In this document: positions 54,517 to 62,503 of the stretch, in pieces
How positions within the stretch are numbered: position 1 is the first letter of the stretch
Layout of the letters: each line of letters starts with the position of its first letter
NCBI GenBank assembly: GCA_036741775.1
Contig: DAINRQ010000001.1
Location: 62,001 to 126,000 of the forward strand
Reading direction: 5' to 3'
Source: JAJKIV01 sp036741775
GTDB lineage: Bacteria; Gemmatimonadota; Gemmatimonadetes; Gemmatimonadales; Gemmatimonadaceae
Length of the DNA stretch: 64,000 nucleotides
Made by a program: the position numbers and the translations under genes
The notes under the pieces: generated by a model
Told to the model about the DNA's origin: nothing
What the model saw: the letters and a program-made list of their open reading frames with translations, nothing else
Databases searched by the model: none

Positions 54517-55806
54517 GTGCGCACGACAACCATACTGCTTGTCATCCTCACCGCCGGCGTGGCGGCCGCCGCCGCACGCAACATCACGCGCGCCGAGGCC
54601 CGCACCACCTCGCGTGAGGCGGTCCGCCTCGAGCGTGAGATCCGCGACCATGACATCGCGTTCTTTGCGCGCCGAGCGACGGAGGACCCGCAATCTGCCG
54701 CTGATCGCGCTCAGCTCGCCGGGCTCTACCTCCAGCGCGCGCGCGACACCGGCGACTGGGAGAACTATCACCGTGCCGAGGACTATGCGCGCGCCGCGCT
54801 GACGCTGCGCGCCGACCGGAACGGTAAAGCATACCTCACCCTCGCTTCCTCGCTCCTCGCGCGTCACGAATTCGGCGAGGCGTACCGAGTCGCGCGCGAA
54901 CTGGTGACCTTCGCGCCCGATGAGCCCGCGTACCGCGCGCTGCTCGGCGAGCTTCAGGTCGAGCTCGGGGACTATGAGGCGGCGCGTGCCACGTTCGACA
55001 CGCTGCGGGCGCACCACCGCCATCCGGCTGTCGCGCCTCGACTCGCACGCTGGCTCGAGCTCACCGGCAACGCACGTGCGGCGGAAGCGGTGCTCCGCGC
55101 GGTACGGCGCGACGTGGAGAAGCGCGCCGGACTGCCCGTGGAGCAGCGAGCGTGGTTCGCGCTCCGGCTGGCCGACTTCCTGGTCCGACACGGGCATCCA
55201 CGGGAGGCCGCGGGCGTTGCGCGTGCTGGGTTGGAGGTTGCACCGGACGACGGCCGGTTGATGCTGATTCTGGCGAGGACCGCCGCCTTTCGCGCAGCGT
55301 GGAAGGACGTCCTCCGGAACGTCGAGCGCGCCGGGGATGCCGCAGACATCTCGTCGCTCTCCCTCGCAGGCGACGCGGCACAGGCGCTCGGCGACACCGC
55401 GGCGGCGCGCGCCTGGTGGGAGCGCGCCGAGCGCCGCGGGCACGAGCAACCGGAGCCCTTCAACCGCCAGTGGACGCTCTTTCGCCTCGAGCACGACGTC
55501 GAGCCTAACGATACTCGAGCGATCCTGGAGCGCGAGATCCACGAGCGGCGAGATGTCTACGGGTGGGACCAGCTCGCGATGGCACGCCTGGCGACGGGCG
55601 ATGTGGCGGGCGCCGAGCGCGCTGTGGATGAGGCGCTGCGGTTGAGGACAACGGACGCGGTGCTCTGGTGGCACGCGGCGCGCGTGGCGCGGGCGGCCGG
55701 GAAGATGGAGCTCGCTCGCAGCCGCGCGTCGAAGGCGCTTCAGATCAACCCCAGATTCGATCACCGCGAGTCCGAGCTCGCGGAAGCGAGGCGCCTGCAA
55801 CGTTGA
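54517..55806 (+). CDS. TPR protein
   Basis: A 429-residue protein, GTG start, with an N-terminal hydrophobic segment (TTILLVILTAGVAAAAA) that could be a signal or anchor. The rest is TPR-like: DPQSAADRAQLAGLYLQRARDTGDW, AYLTLASSLLARHEFGEAYRVARELV, AYRALLGELQVELGDYEAARATFDTL and others, up to a last unit LWWHAARVARAAGKMELARSRASKALQINPRF. It follows the DUF4331 pair and the repeat element on the same strand, as TPR proteins often do in DUF4331 clusters; it may be a scaffold for that secreted system. Converges on the BTAD regulator gene. Confidence 0.8.
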   Translation: MRTTTILLVILTAGVAAAAARNITRAEARTTSREAVRLEREIRDHDIAFFARRATEDPQSAADRAQLAGLYLQRARDTGDWENYHRAEDYARAALTLRADRNGKAYLTLASSLLARHEFGEAYRVARELVTFAPDEPAYRALLGELQVELGDYEAARATFDTLRAHHRHPAVAPRLARWLELTGNARAAEAVLRAVRRDVEKRAGLPVEQRAWFALRLADFLVRHGHPREAAGVARAGLEVAPDDGRLMLILARTAAFRAAWKDVLRNVERAGDAADISSLSLAGDAAQALGDTAAARAWWERAERRGHEQPEPFNRQWTLFRLEHDVEPNDTRAILEREIHERRDVYGWDQLAMARLATGDVAGAERAVDEALRLRTTDAVLWWHAARVARAAGKMELARSRASKALQINPRFDHRESELAEARRLQR

Positions 55807-55826
55807 CGCACCCACAACCGTCGGCG

Positions 55827-58229
55827 CTACTTCTTCATCCGCGCGGGAATTTCATCTCCCTGAGGGAACTTCATCTCCCTGATGATGCGCAGGAAACGCG
55901 GATGCGAGCGCAGCCCGGCGAACACGGGGTCCGACCGGACGAAAATGAGTCCCGGGATACGATCAGCGTAGGCACGCTCGAGCCAGTCGAGTGCCCGCGT
56001 GGTGTCCCCGGCGGACGCCCACAGCGACGCCGCGCGCATCGGATCGATCCTGCCGCCGAACTGTCGCAGGTCCATGTCGAGCCAACCTCGCCAGACGCCT
56101 CGCATTCCGGATGTCGCGAACCCCTCGCGCATCGCGGCCATTTCGGCGGGCGTCGCGCCGCGAAGCGCCGCGACCCGAAGCAGTTCCTCTACTGCTTCCG
56201 CGTCGTGGCCGCGCGCCAGGAAAATTCTGACCGGGCCAACCGGGATCGACGGTCCAAGCCCGAGCGTGAGCGCGTTCGATGGGTCGAGGCGGCGCACCCG
56301 CTCGTATTGCGCGAGCGCGTCGTCGAACTTGCCCAGCACCACGTAGTCCATGGCCAGGATCATCGGAAGCCGCGCGTCGAGTGGGTCGAGCGCTACCGCT
56401 CGGGAACGCGCCTCGGCCGCCTCGTCGATTCGCCCCATCGCGTGCAGATAGTTGGCGAGTTCGAACCACGCGTACGGGTGGTTCGGGTTGCGCTGGACCG
56501 CTTGGTGTAGCGCGCGGTCGGCGCTCTCCCAGTCCCACTCGTAGAACAACGCGAGCACCCCGCGCGCGACGTGCGCCTCGGCAAGGTTGGGGTCGAGCTC
56601 GAGAGCACGCGCGACGGCGGCACGCATGTCACGCACTCCCTGCTCCCGCGGTACGTAGTGATAGTAGATGCGCGGTCCGACGATGGTCGCCTTCGCGGCG
56701 TACGCGAGCGCGAAATCGGGCTCGAGCTCGATGGCACGATCCAGGAGATTCGTCGCCTGCTCGAGCGCGTCCTCATTCAGTCGGCTCCGAAGATAGAGCG
56801 CCCGGAGGTACAGGTCGTATGCGGCAAAACTCGGCGTTCTTTCCGTTCGGCGCGCCGATTGGCCCGGAGGGAGTCGCAGCTCGAGCGCATCCGCTATGGC
56901 CTTTGCAATCTCGTACTGGACCGCGATGACGTCCGCCATCTCGCGGTTATAGTCGCCCGCCCAGATATGGTAGCCGGTCTTGGCGTCGATGAGCTGCGCG
57001 ATCACCCGAAGACGGTTCCCTTCGCGCCGCACACTCCCTTCGAGGACCGCGTCGACCCCGAGCGTGTCCCCGATGACTCGGACGTCGAGGTTGCCGTCGC
57101 GCAGGGCAAACGACGACGTCCGCGCGGCGACGCGCAGGCCATCGATGTGGCTGAGCGCGGTGATGATCTCCTCGCTCAGTCCGTCGCTGAAGTAATCGTT
57201 CGCCGAGTCCGGACTCATGTTGACGAACGGAAGGACGGCGAGAGAACGTGCGGCGTGTGGCGGCGCCCCGCCCGCGCGCGAGAGGTTGACGGCCGCTGCA
57301 ACGGCGAGCACCAGCAGCAGGATGGCGACGACTGCGTAGCTGCGCGTGGACCATGTTCTACGCGTCGCAGTCGAAGCTGGCGCCAGGATCGAGGCGGGTG
57401 TCGGAACCGCTTCGAGCGACGTCGTGTTCGCCCCCAATGGACGCGCTGAGCTCGGTGAGAGCGAAGCCGTAGGCGGCGCCGGCGGAGGTGTGACTGCTTC
57501 GGGAACGCCTCGCGCCGGCGGCTCGATGCGAAGTCGTTCCGCGAACGCCTTCACGTCGGGATCGGGCTCGGCCTCGAACTCTTCGCGCAACAGCGCCGCG
57601 TGAATGCGCGCGTGCTTGAGCGCGCCCGCGCGATCGCCAGCCGCGTCGAGCGCGCGCATGAGTCGCAGCGCGACTCGGCCGCTGTACGGGTCGTGCGCCG
57701 CCAGCCTTCGCCACCAACCCACCGCACCAATGAAATCGCCGCGGGGCTCGCTCGCCTCAGCCAGTGTCTCGAGCGCGGCGGCGTATCGACCCGTGAGCCG
57801 CGCACGCTCGCCATCGAGCCAGCGCTCGAACTCGGCGCCGTCGGACAGATGGAATCCATCCATCAGAGGCCCGGCGACCGCATCGACGGCGACCTCCGGC
57901 CGTCCTTTGTCGAGGAGCCCCTCGAACGTCCCGACGTCACTCGCAATGGCGTCCGGGTTCAGCACGAGGTCGTCGCCGGCCGAGCGGATCACCTCCGCGC
58001 CGAGCGCGTTTCTGACGATGTAGATCGCATCCGAAAGCTGGTGGCGCGCGCGGTCGGGCGGGCTTTCTGGCCACAGCAACGCGATGAGCTTGTCGCGCGT
58101 GACCGAGCGCCCGCGGGCGAGCGCGAGTACGGCGAGGAGCGCGAGCCGATGGCCCTGCGCCGCACGGCCAGTCACGAGGCCGCCCGCCGACTCGATGGCG
58201 GGGGCGCCGAAGAGCTTCAACGTCAACAC
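55827..58229 (-). CDS. BTAD (SARP-type) transcription regulator with TolB and TPR domains
   Basis: An 800-residue membrane regulator. Residues about 1-90 are a winged helix (MLTLKLFGAPAIES ... RHQLSDAIYIVRNALG), residues 90-240 the bacterial transcriptional activation (BTAD) repeat, and after a Pro-rich linker there is a transmembrane helix near residue 300 (AVVAILLLVLAVAAAV). The outer part has a TolB-N/adenylate-cyclase-associated region (LAVLPFVNMSPDSANDYFSDGLSEEIITALSHIDGLRVAARTSS, VLEGSVRREGNRLRVIAQLIDAKTGYHIWAGDY) and C-terminal TPR repeats. It should read an envelope signal and act on DNA from the membrane. Divergent from the cupin lipoprotein gene 168 bases away. Confidence 0.9.
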   Translation of the reverse strand: MLTLKLFGAPAIESAGGLVTGRAAQGHRLALLAVLALARGRSVTRDKLIALLWPESPPDRARHQLSDAIYIVRNALGAEVIRSAGDDLVLNPDAIASDVGTFEGLLDKGRPEVAVDAVAGPLMDGFHLSDGAEFERWLDGERARLTGRYAAALETLAEASEPRGDFIGAVGWWRRLAAHDPYSGRVALRLMRALDAAGDRAGALKHARIHAALLREEFEAEPDPDVKAFAERLRIEPPARGVPEAVTPPPAPPTASLSPSSARPLGANTTSLEAVPTPASILAPASTATRRTWSTRSYAVVAILLLVLAVAAAVNLSRAGGAPPHAARSLAVLPFVNMSPDSANDYFSDGLSEEIITALSHIDGLRVAARTSSFALRDGNLDVRVIGDTLGVDAVLEGSVRREGNRLRVIAQLIDAKTGYHIWAGDYNREMADVIAVQYEIAKAIADALELRLPPGQSARRTERTPSFAAYDLYLRALYLRSRLNEDALEQATNLLDRAIELEPDFALAYAAKATIVGPRIYYHYVPREQGVRDMRAAVARALELDPNLAEAHVARGVLALFYEWDWESADRALHQAVQRNPNHPYAWFELANYLHAMGRIDEAAEARSRAVALDPLDARLPMILAMDYVVLGKFDDALAQYERVRRLDPSNALTLGLGPSIPVGPVRIFLARGHDAEAVEELLRVAALRGATPAEMAAMREGFATSGMRGVWRGWLDMDLRQFGGRIDPMRAASLWASAGDTTRALDWLERAYADRIPGLIFVRSDPVFAGLRSHPRFLRIIREMKFPQGDEIPARMKK

Positions 58230-58396
58230 GATGGGGCCCGCGAGAGAAACACGAGAGCGGCGCGAGAGAAGCGCGAGCGCTCGCGGCTACCATATCCCCC
58301 GTACCAGAGGGGAGCAAGCTCGCCCAAGGCCGTTCACCGGTCGGCCGACAGGCAGTCTTTGGCCTCCGCAGGACGATCACTCTTATCGGTAGGTGA

Positions 58397-58930
58397 ATGA
58401 TGCAGGGAAACACGATCCTGAAAGCGCTGGCCGTCGCGTCCGCGGGATTCCTCGGGGCTTGCAGCGATAGCGATGGTGCGACCTCGCCCACCACGCGTAC
58501 GCCGCAACGGACCTCGGCCGAGGTCGTCCCGACCGAGCCTCCGAAGACAGAGATCCTCGGCCGGGCTCCTCTTGGCCCGTTTTTCCTCAATCAGATGCCG
58601 GAGATGATGTTCCGTTCGAATGGCACGACTGACTTCATCATCCAGCGGCTGGTAAGTCCGCCAAGTCCGGGAGGTTGGCACACACACTCCGGTCCCACCT
58701 TCAGCTTCGTGGAGCGGGGGACGGTGGTGATCACGAGATACTCCAAGAAGCACGGATGTGTTGCGACGACCTATACGGCGGGCGACACCTACTTCGAGGA
58801 GGCCGGCGAGGTGCACGTGGCGTCGGTCCCGGAGCCAGCCACGGCGGTGGAGTACAAGGTGCGCTTCTACCTACCGGGCGACGGATCGCTGAGCACCTCG
58901 GTCCCAGCTCCTGCCTGCGCCGGAGAGTGA
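58397..58930 (+). CDS. Cupin-domain lipoprotein
   Basis: A 177-residue lipoprotein (lipobox GAC after AVASAGFLG) with a single cupin fold: PGGWHTHSGPTFSFVERGTVVIT supplies two histidines and a glutamate-like ligand, and AGDTYFEEAGEVHVASV supplies the second motif. Metal-binding cupins act as enzymes or ligand sensors; as a lipoprotein it works in the envelope. It is divergent from the BTAD regulator, which is the arrangement expected of a regulator and its target, and lies seven bases before the beta-helix lipoprotein gene, so those two are probably cotranscribed. Confidence 0.8.
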   Translation: MMQGNTILKALAVASAGFLGACSDSDGATSPTTRTPQRTSAEVVPTEPPKTEILGRAPLGPFFLNQMPEMMFRSNGTTDFIIQRLVSPPSPGGWHTHSGPTFSFVERGTVVITRYSKKHGCVATTYTAGDTYFEEAGEVHVASVPEPATAVEYKVRFYLPGDGSLSTSVPAPACAGE

Positions 58931-58937
58931 TTCGCCC

Positions 58938-60577
58938 ATGACCAGCCTCCTTTTCTTCGGGTCGACGGGGCGGCGGGCGCGGCGATGGTCTGCCAGCGGA
59001 CCGCAGGCGGTGCTTGTCGTCGTCGCGGCTGCTGCTGCGTTCGCCGGCTGTTCGCCCGACGCGACGCCGACGTCGCCGCTCGTTTCGCGGCCGAGCTTTG
59101 CCACGCAAGCCGACGTGGTCGTCACCAACACGAACGATGCCGGTCCCGGTTCGCTGCGTCAGGCCATCGCCGATGCCGAGGAGGGCTCGACGATCGGGTT
59201 CGACCCGAGTCTTTCCGGGCGGACCATCCTGCTCCTGACACAACTGCAAGTCCAGAAAGGCATCCTGATCGAGGGACCGCTCCCGGGCGGAATCACACTC
59301 AGCGGCGCTGGTTCCGACCGGGTGATGATAATCCTTCCGACCATCGCGCAAGCTCCGGTGACCCTTCGTAACCTGCGTATTACGGGCGGACGCGCAGCAC
59401 CGGGCGGCGGCATCCTCGCGGACGCCGTTGTGCAGATCGAGAACAGCGCGATCGTCGGGAACGTAGCGACGAATGGTCTTGGAATCGCGTCAGGCGACGG
59501 CGGCGGAATCGGGCTGCTCGCGGGTCACGTCACGTTGGTGAACAGCACGGTCAGCGGGAACAGCTCCGACCATGGTGGCGGCGGCATCGGTTTCTACCTC
59601 GGCGCAGGCCCGTCAGTCAACGGGTCTGTCACTCTGATCAACAGCACCGTCGCTGGCAATCACGCCGTCGAGCCTGGTGGCGGGATCTTCGTGCGGCCCT
59701 CGGGGATCGAACCCGGCCCGCGCGTGACGCTTCACAACTCGATCGTGGCGAACAACACGACCGACGCTGGTAGCGTGTCTGACCAGGCGAACTGCTACAT
59801 CTCGACCGCTACACTGGTACTGGTCGGACGCAACGTCTCGAGCGACGAGGGCTGTGGCTCCGGCCCGGCGATGATGGTCCTGCCGCCGGGGTTAGCCACC
59901 GGGCCATGGCTCGGTCCGCTCGCCGACAATGGAGGGCCGACCCCTACACACGCGCTCGTTCCAGGCAGCCCTGCGATCGATGCGGGCCTCGAGTGCACGG
60001 AAGCTGTCGATCAGCGCTACATCACCCGTCCCCTCGGGGCGTCGTGCGATCCCGGGGCATACGAGTTCGACGACTACGCGATCGTCGCGATCACCGTCGA
60101 TCCGAGCGGTACCGTGAACTCGCGCACCGGCGTGGCTATCGTGAGCGGGACAGTGGCCTGCTCGCGCCCGACTCCGCTCGCGTTAGGGATCTCGATCCGT
60201 CAGGCGCGGAAGGTGGGCAAGGTCAACACGACGGTCGAGGCCTCGGGTGTGCTGACCGTGCAGTGTGGCGCACGAGCGCCGTGGGCTGCCGCACTCGCCC
60301 CGGCCACTGGCGCGTTTGGCAATTCGCCGGCGACCGTCANNNNNNNNNNNNNNNNNNNNNNNNNNNNNNNNNNNNNNNNNNNNNNNNNNNNNNNNNNNNN
60401 NNNNNNNNNNNNNNNNNNNNNNNNNNNNNNNNNNNNNNNGCTGCCGCACTCGCCCCGGCCACTGGCGCGTTTGGCAATTCGCCGGCGACCGTCATGGTGG
60501 CGACCGAGGACCCGCCGGCCGACGTGCTCGCCGCATCGGCGAACGCCATCATCAAGATGGGCTGGAGCAGGAAGTAG
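58938..60577 (+). CDS. Parallel beta-helix lipoprotein, interrupted by an assembly gap
   Basis: A lipoprotein (lipobox FAGC) with CSLREA-like motif VVTNTNDAGPGSLRQAI, then right-handed beta-helix rungs (NSAIVGNVATN, LVNSTVSGNSSDHGGGG, LINSTVAGNHAVEPGGG) and a choice-of-anchor Q type ending (PLADNGGPTPTHALVPGSPAIDAG). From 60285 the sequence is repeated around a 100-N block, which breaks the frame. Collapsing the duplicate restores one frame that ends LAASANAIIKMGWSRK at 60577. The break is therefore most likely an assembly error, not a real mutation. Probably a cell-surface or secreted adhesin-like protein. Confidence 0.75.
60285..60494. other. 100-N gap flanked by a 55-base duplication
   Basis: Bases 60285-60339 and 60440-60494 are identical and 60340-60439 are all N. 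A 55-base overlap between contig ends that was not merged is the likely cause. Removing the Ns and one copy keeps a single reading frame. Confidence 0.9.
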
Positions 60578-60635
60578 GCGAACACTCGGATCGACATGGG
60601 CACGGTCAGCAGGACGTCGGGAGTCCGAGATGACG

Positions 60636-61296
60636 CTACACTGGCCCGCGCGGAAGGCGAAGGTTACCGCTTCGGCCCGCGCGGGCACGTGCCGGTGCGG
60701 CCGAACGTGGGAAGGCTTTCTTCGAGCGCGGCGCTCCGTTCCTGATCGCCTTGACGCCACGGTGCAACTCCCGCTGGAGCAGCGTGCGGAGCGTCGTACC
60801 GTCCGCGTAACCGACCTTGGCAGCGATCTCGTCGACGCTCGCGTCGCCGGTCTTGAGCAGGTGGACGGCGTGCTCGACGCGCAGCCGCTGGAAGTAGGCG
60901 AGCGGCGATTTCCCGAGCACGCGCTGCATGTGGCGAGCGAGCGTCCGCTTGCTCGCGCCCGCTGCCTTCGCGGCGTCCTCGAGCGAGAAGCCTCGGTTGA
61001 GGCGCCCCCGAGCCCAGCGCTCGAATCGCTGAACGACCGGGTCGTCGTGCACGAGGTGATCGACCAGCGCGTACGCCGACTGTGTGACGGGCGCGCGTCG
61101 ACGATCAGGTACTTCGCCGTGAGCGCGGCAAGCTGTGGGCTCGCGGACCTGACGAGCCAGAGCGCGAGGTCCAGGTGGCCGAGCGCGGCTCCGGCCGTGA
61201 CGAAACGGCCGGACTTCACGACCATGTTCGACTCGTCCAGATTCACTCGGGGATAGCGCTTCCGAAAGAGCGGCGCGAGCCACCACGTCGTCGCCG
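60636..61296 (-). pseudogene. GlxA/AraC-type regulator, 5' truncated and frameshifted
   Basis: The AraC-type DNA-binding half is intact in sequence: ALVDHLVHDDPVVQRFERWARGRLNRGFSLEDAAKAAGASKRTLARHMQRVLGKSPLAYFQRLRVEHAVHLLKTGDASVDEIAAKVGYADG would be two helix-turn-helix motifs. Upstream of about 61090 the frame changes, and the C-terminal part of a DJ-1/GATase1-like domain is readable in another frame (WWLAPLFRKRYPRVNLDES, FVTAGAALGHLDLALWLVRSAS). A one-base loss near 61081-61090 would explain the shift. The first half of the DJ-1 domain is missing, and the fragment begins at about 61296 where an aldo/keto reductase fragment starts on the other strand. Confidence 0.75.
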
Positions 61297-61806
61297 AGCC
61301 TCGACCTCGTGCAGGTGCACAACCTCCTCGACTGGGAGGAGCACCTGCCGATGCTCTTCGCGATGAAGGACGCCAGGCAGATCCGCTACGTCGGCATCAC
61401 GACGTCGGAGGGTCGGCGGCATCGGGAGATCGAGCAGATCATGCGCGCGCACCCGATCGACTTCGTGCAGGTGACCTACAACGTGCTCGATCGTGAGGTC
61501 GAGCAGCGTATCCTCCCGCTGGCGCAGGAGCGTGGGATCGCCGTGCTCGTCAACCGTCCGTTCCGACAGGGCGCGTTGATCGACCACGTCGGGCGTCACC
61601 CCCTTCCCGCGTGGGCGCGGGAGTTCGACGCGGCGAACTGGGCGCAGTTCCTCCTCAAGTTCATCGTGTCGCACCCCGCGGTGACGTGCGCGATTCCCGC
61701 GACGAGCAGCGTCGCGCACGTACGCGAGAACATGGGCGCGGCGTTAGGCAGGCTTCCCGATCAAGCGATGCGTGACCGGATGAGCCGCTACGTGGCGCAG
61801 CTTTGA
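61291..61806 (+). pseudogene. Aldo/keto reductase, 5' truncated
   Basis: About 171 codons encoding the second half of an aldo/keto reductase barrel: SLDLVQVHNLLDWEEHLPMLFAMKDARQIRYVGIT, then FVQVTYNVLDREVEQRILPLAQERGIAVLVNRPF and TCAIPATSSVAHVRENMGAALG at the end. The cofactor-binding and catalytic tyrosine/lysine half is missing, because the match starts abruptly at about 61291 next to the broken glxA. A GTG at 61309 is the first in-frame start-like codon but has no ribosome site. Its stop codon overlaps the ATG of the next gene. Confidence 0.75.
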
Positions 61807-62495
61807 TGGAAGACTGGCTCACGTACCGCCTGTCGGACCTCATTCTGTTCTCGCCGCGCACGTACTACCGGATGTTCGAGCTGTACCACCGGGAGATCTG
61901 GCCGGCACAGCTCGTCGCGCTGGCGGCGGCGGTGGTCATGTTCGTGCTGTTACGACGAGACGACCCGTGGCGCGGGCCAGCCATCGCGGCACTTCTGGCG
62001 GCGTGCTGGCTGTGGGTGGCGGTGGCGTTTCACGTCAGGCAGTACGCGGCGATCAACCCGGCGGCGCGGTACTTCGGGGTGGGGTTCGTTGTTCAGGCGT
62101 TGCTCCTGGTCTGGAACGGCGTCGTGCGCGGACGTGTCGAGTTCCCGCGCTGGGGCGAGAACGCTGCGCGCTACGCGCCCGGACTGCTCCTGCTCGCGAT
62201 CGCGTTGCCGCCGCTCGCGGGCCGAGCGGTCGGTCGGACGTGGAACCAGGTGGAGCTCGTGGGCCTGACGCCCGACGCGACGACGGTTGCGACGATGGCG
62301 GTCGTTCTGCTGTCCTCATGGCCCGTGCCACGCGTGCTCGTGGTCGTGCCGCTCGCGTGGTGCGTCGTCGGGGGCGCCACACTGTGGGCGCTGGAGTCGG
62401 CGGAGGCATGGGTGCTGATTCTCGCCGGTGTCGCGACATCGGCTGCGCTGGTCCGCCGGTCCGCGTTCTTTCGCAGATCCCCGCACGCCCGGTAG
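61806..62495 (+). CDS. DUF6064 family membrane protein
   Basis: A 229-residue protein with six or seven hydrophobic helices. It starts MEDWLTYRLSDLILFSPRTYYRMFELYHREIWPAQLVALAAAVVMF, the typical first section of DUF6064 proteins, then WLWVAVAFHVRQYAAINPAARYFGVGF and WPVPRVLVVVPLAWCVVGGATLWAL near the end. Function unknown. The ATG at 61806 overlaps the last base of the upstream stop codon (TGATG), so translation is coupled to the aldo/keto reductase remnant, and the ABC exporter follows nine bases after its stop codon. Confidence 0.85.
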   Translation: MEDWLTYRLSDLILFSPRTYYRMFELYHREIWPAQLVALAAAVVMFVLLRRDDPWRGPAIAALLAACWLWVAVAFHVRQYAAINPAARYFGVGFVVQALLLVWNGVVRGRVEFPRWGENAARYAPGLLLLAIALPPLAGRAVGRTWNQVELVGLTPDATTVATMAVVLLSSWPVPRVLVVVPLAWCVVGGATLWALESAEAWVLILAGVATSAALVRRSAFFRRSPHAR

Positions 62496-62503
62496 GTTGG
62501 AGG

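Noticed and set aside
55850..55885. Short direct repeat of TTCATCTCCCTGA in the 3' end of the BTAD regulator gene
   Set aside because: Only two units 19 bases apart inside a coding region; no sign of a functional array.
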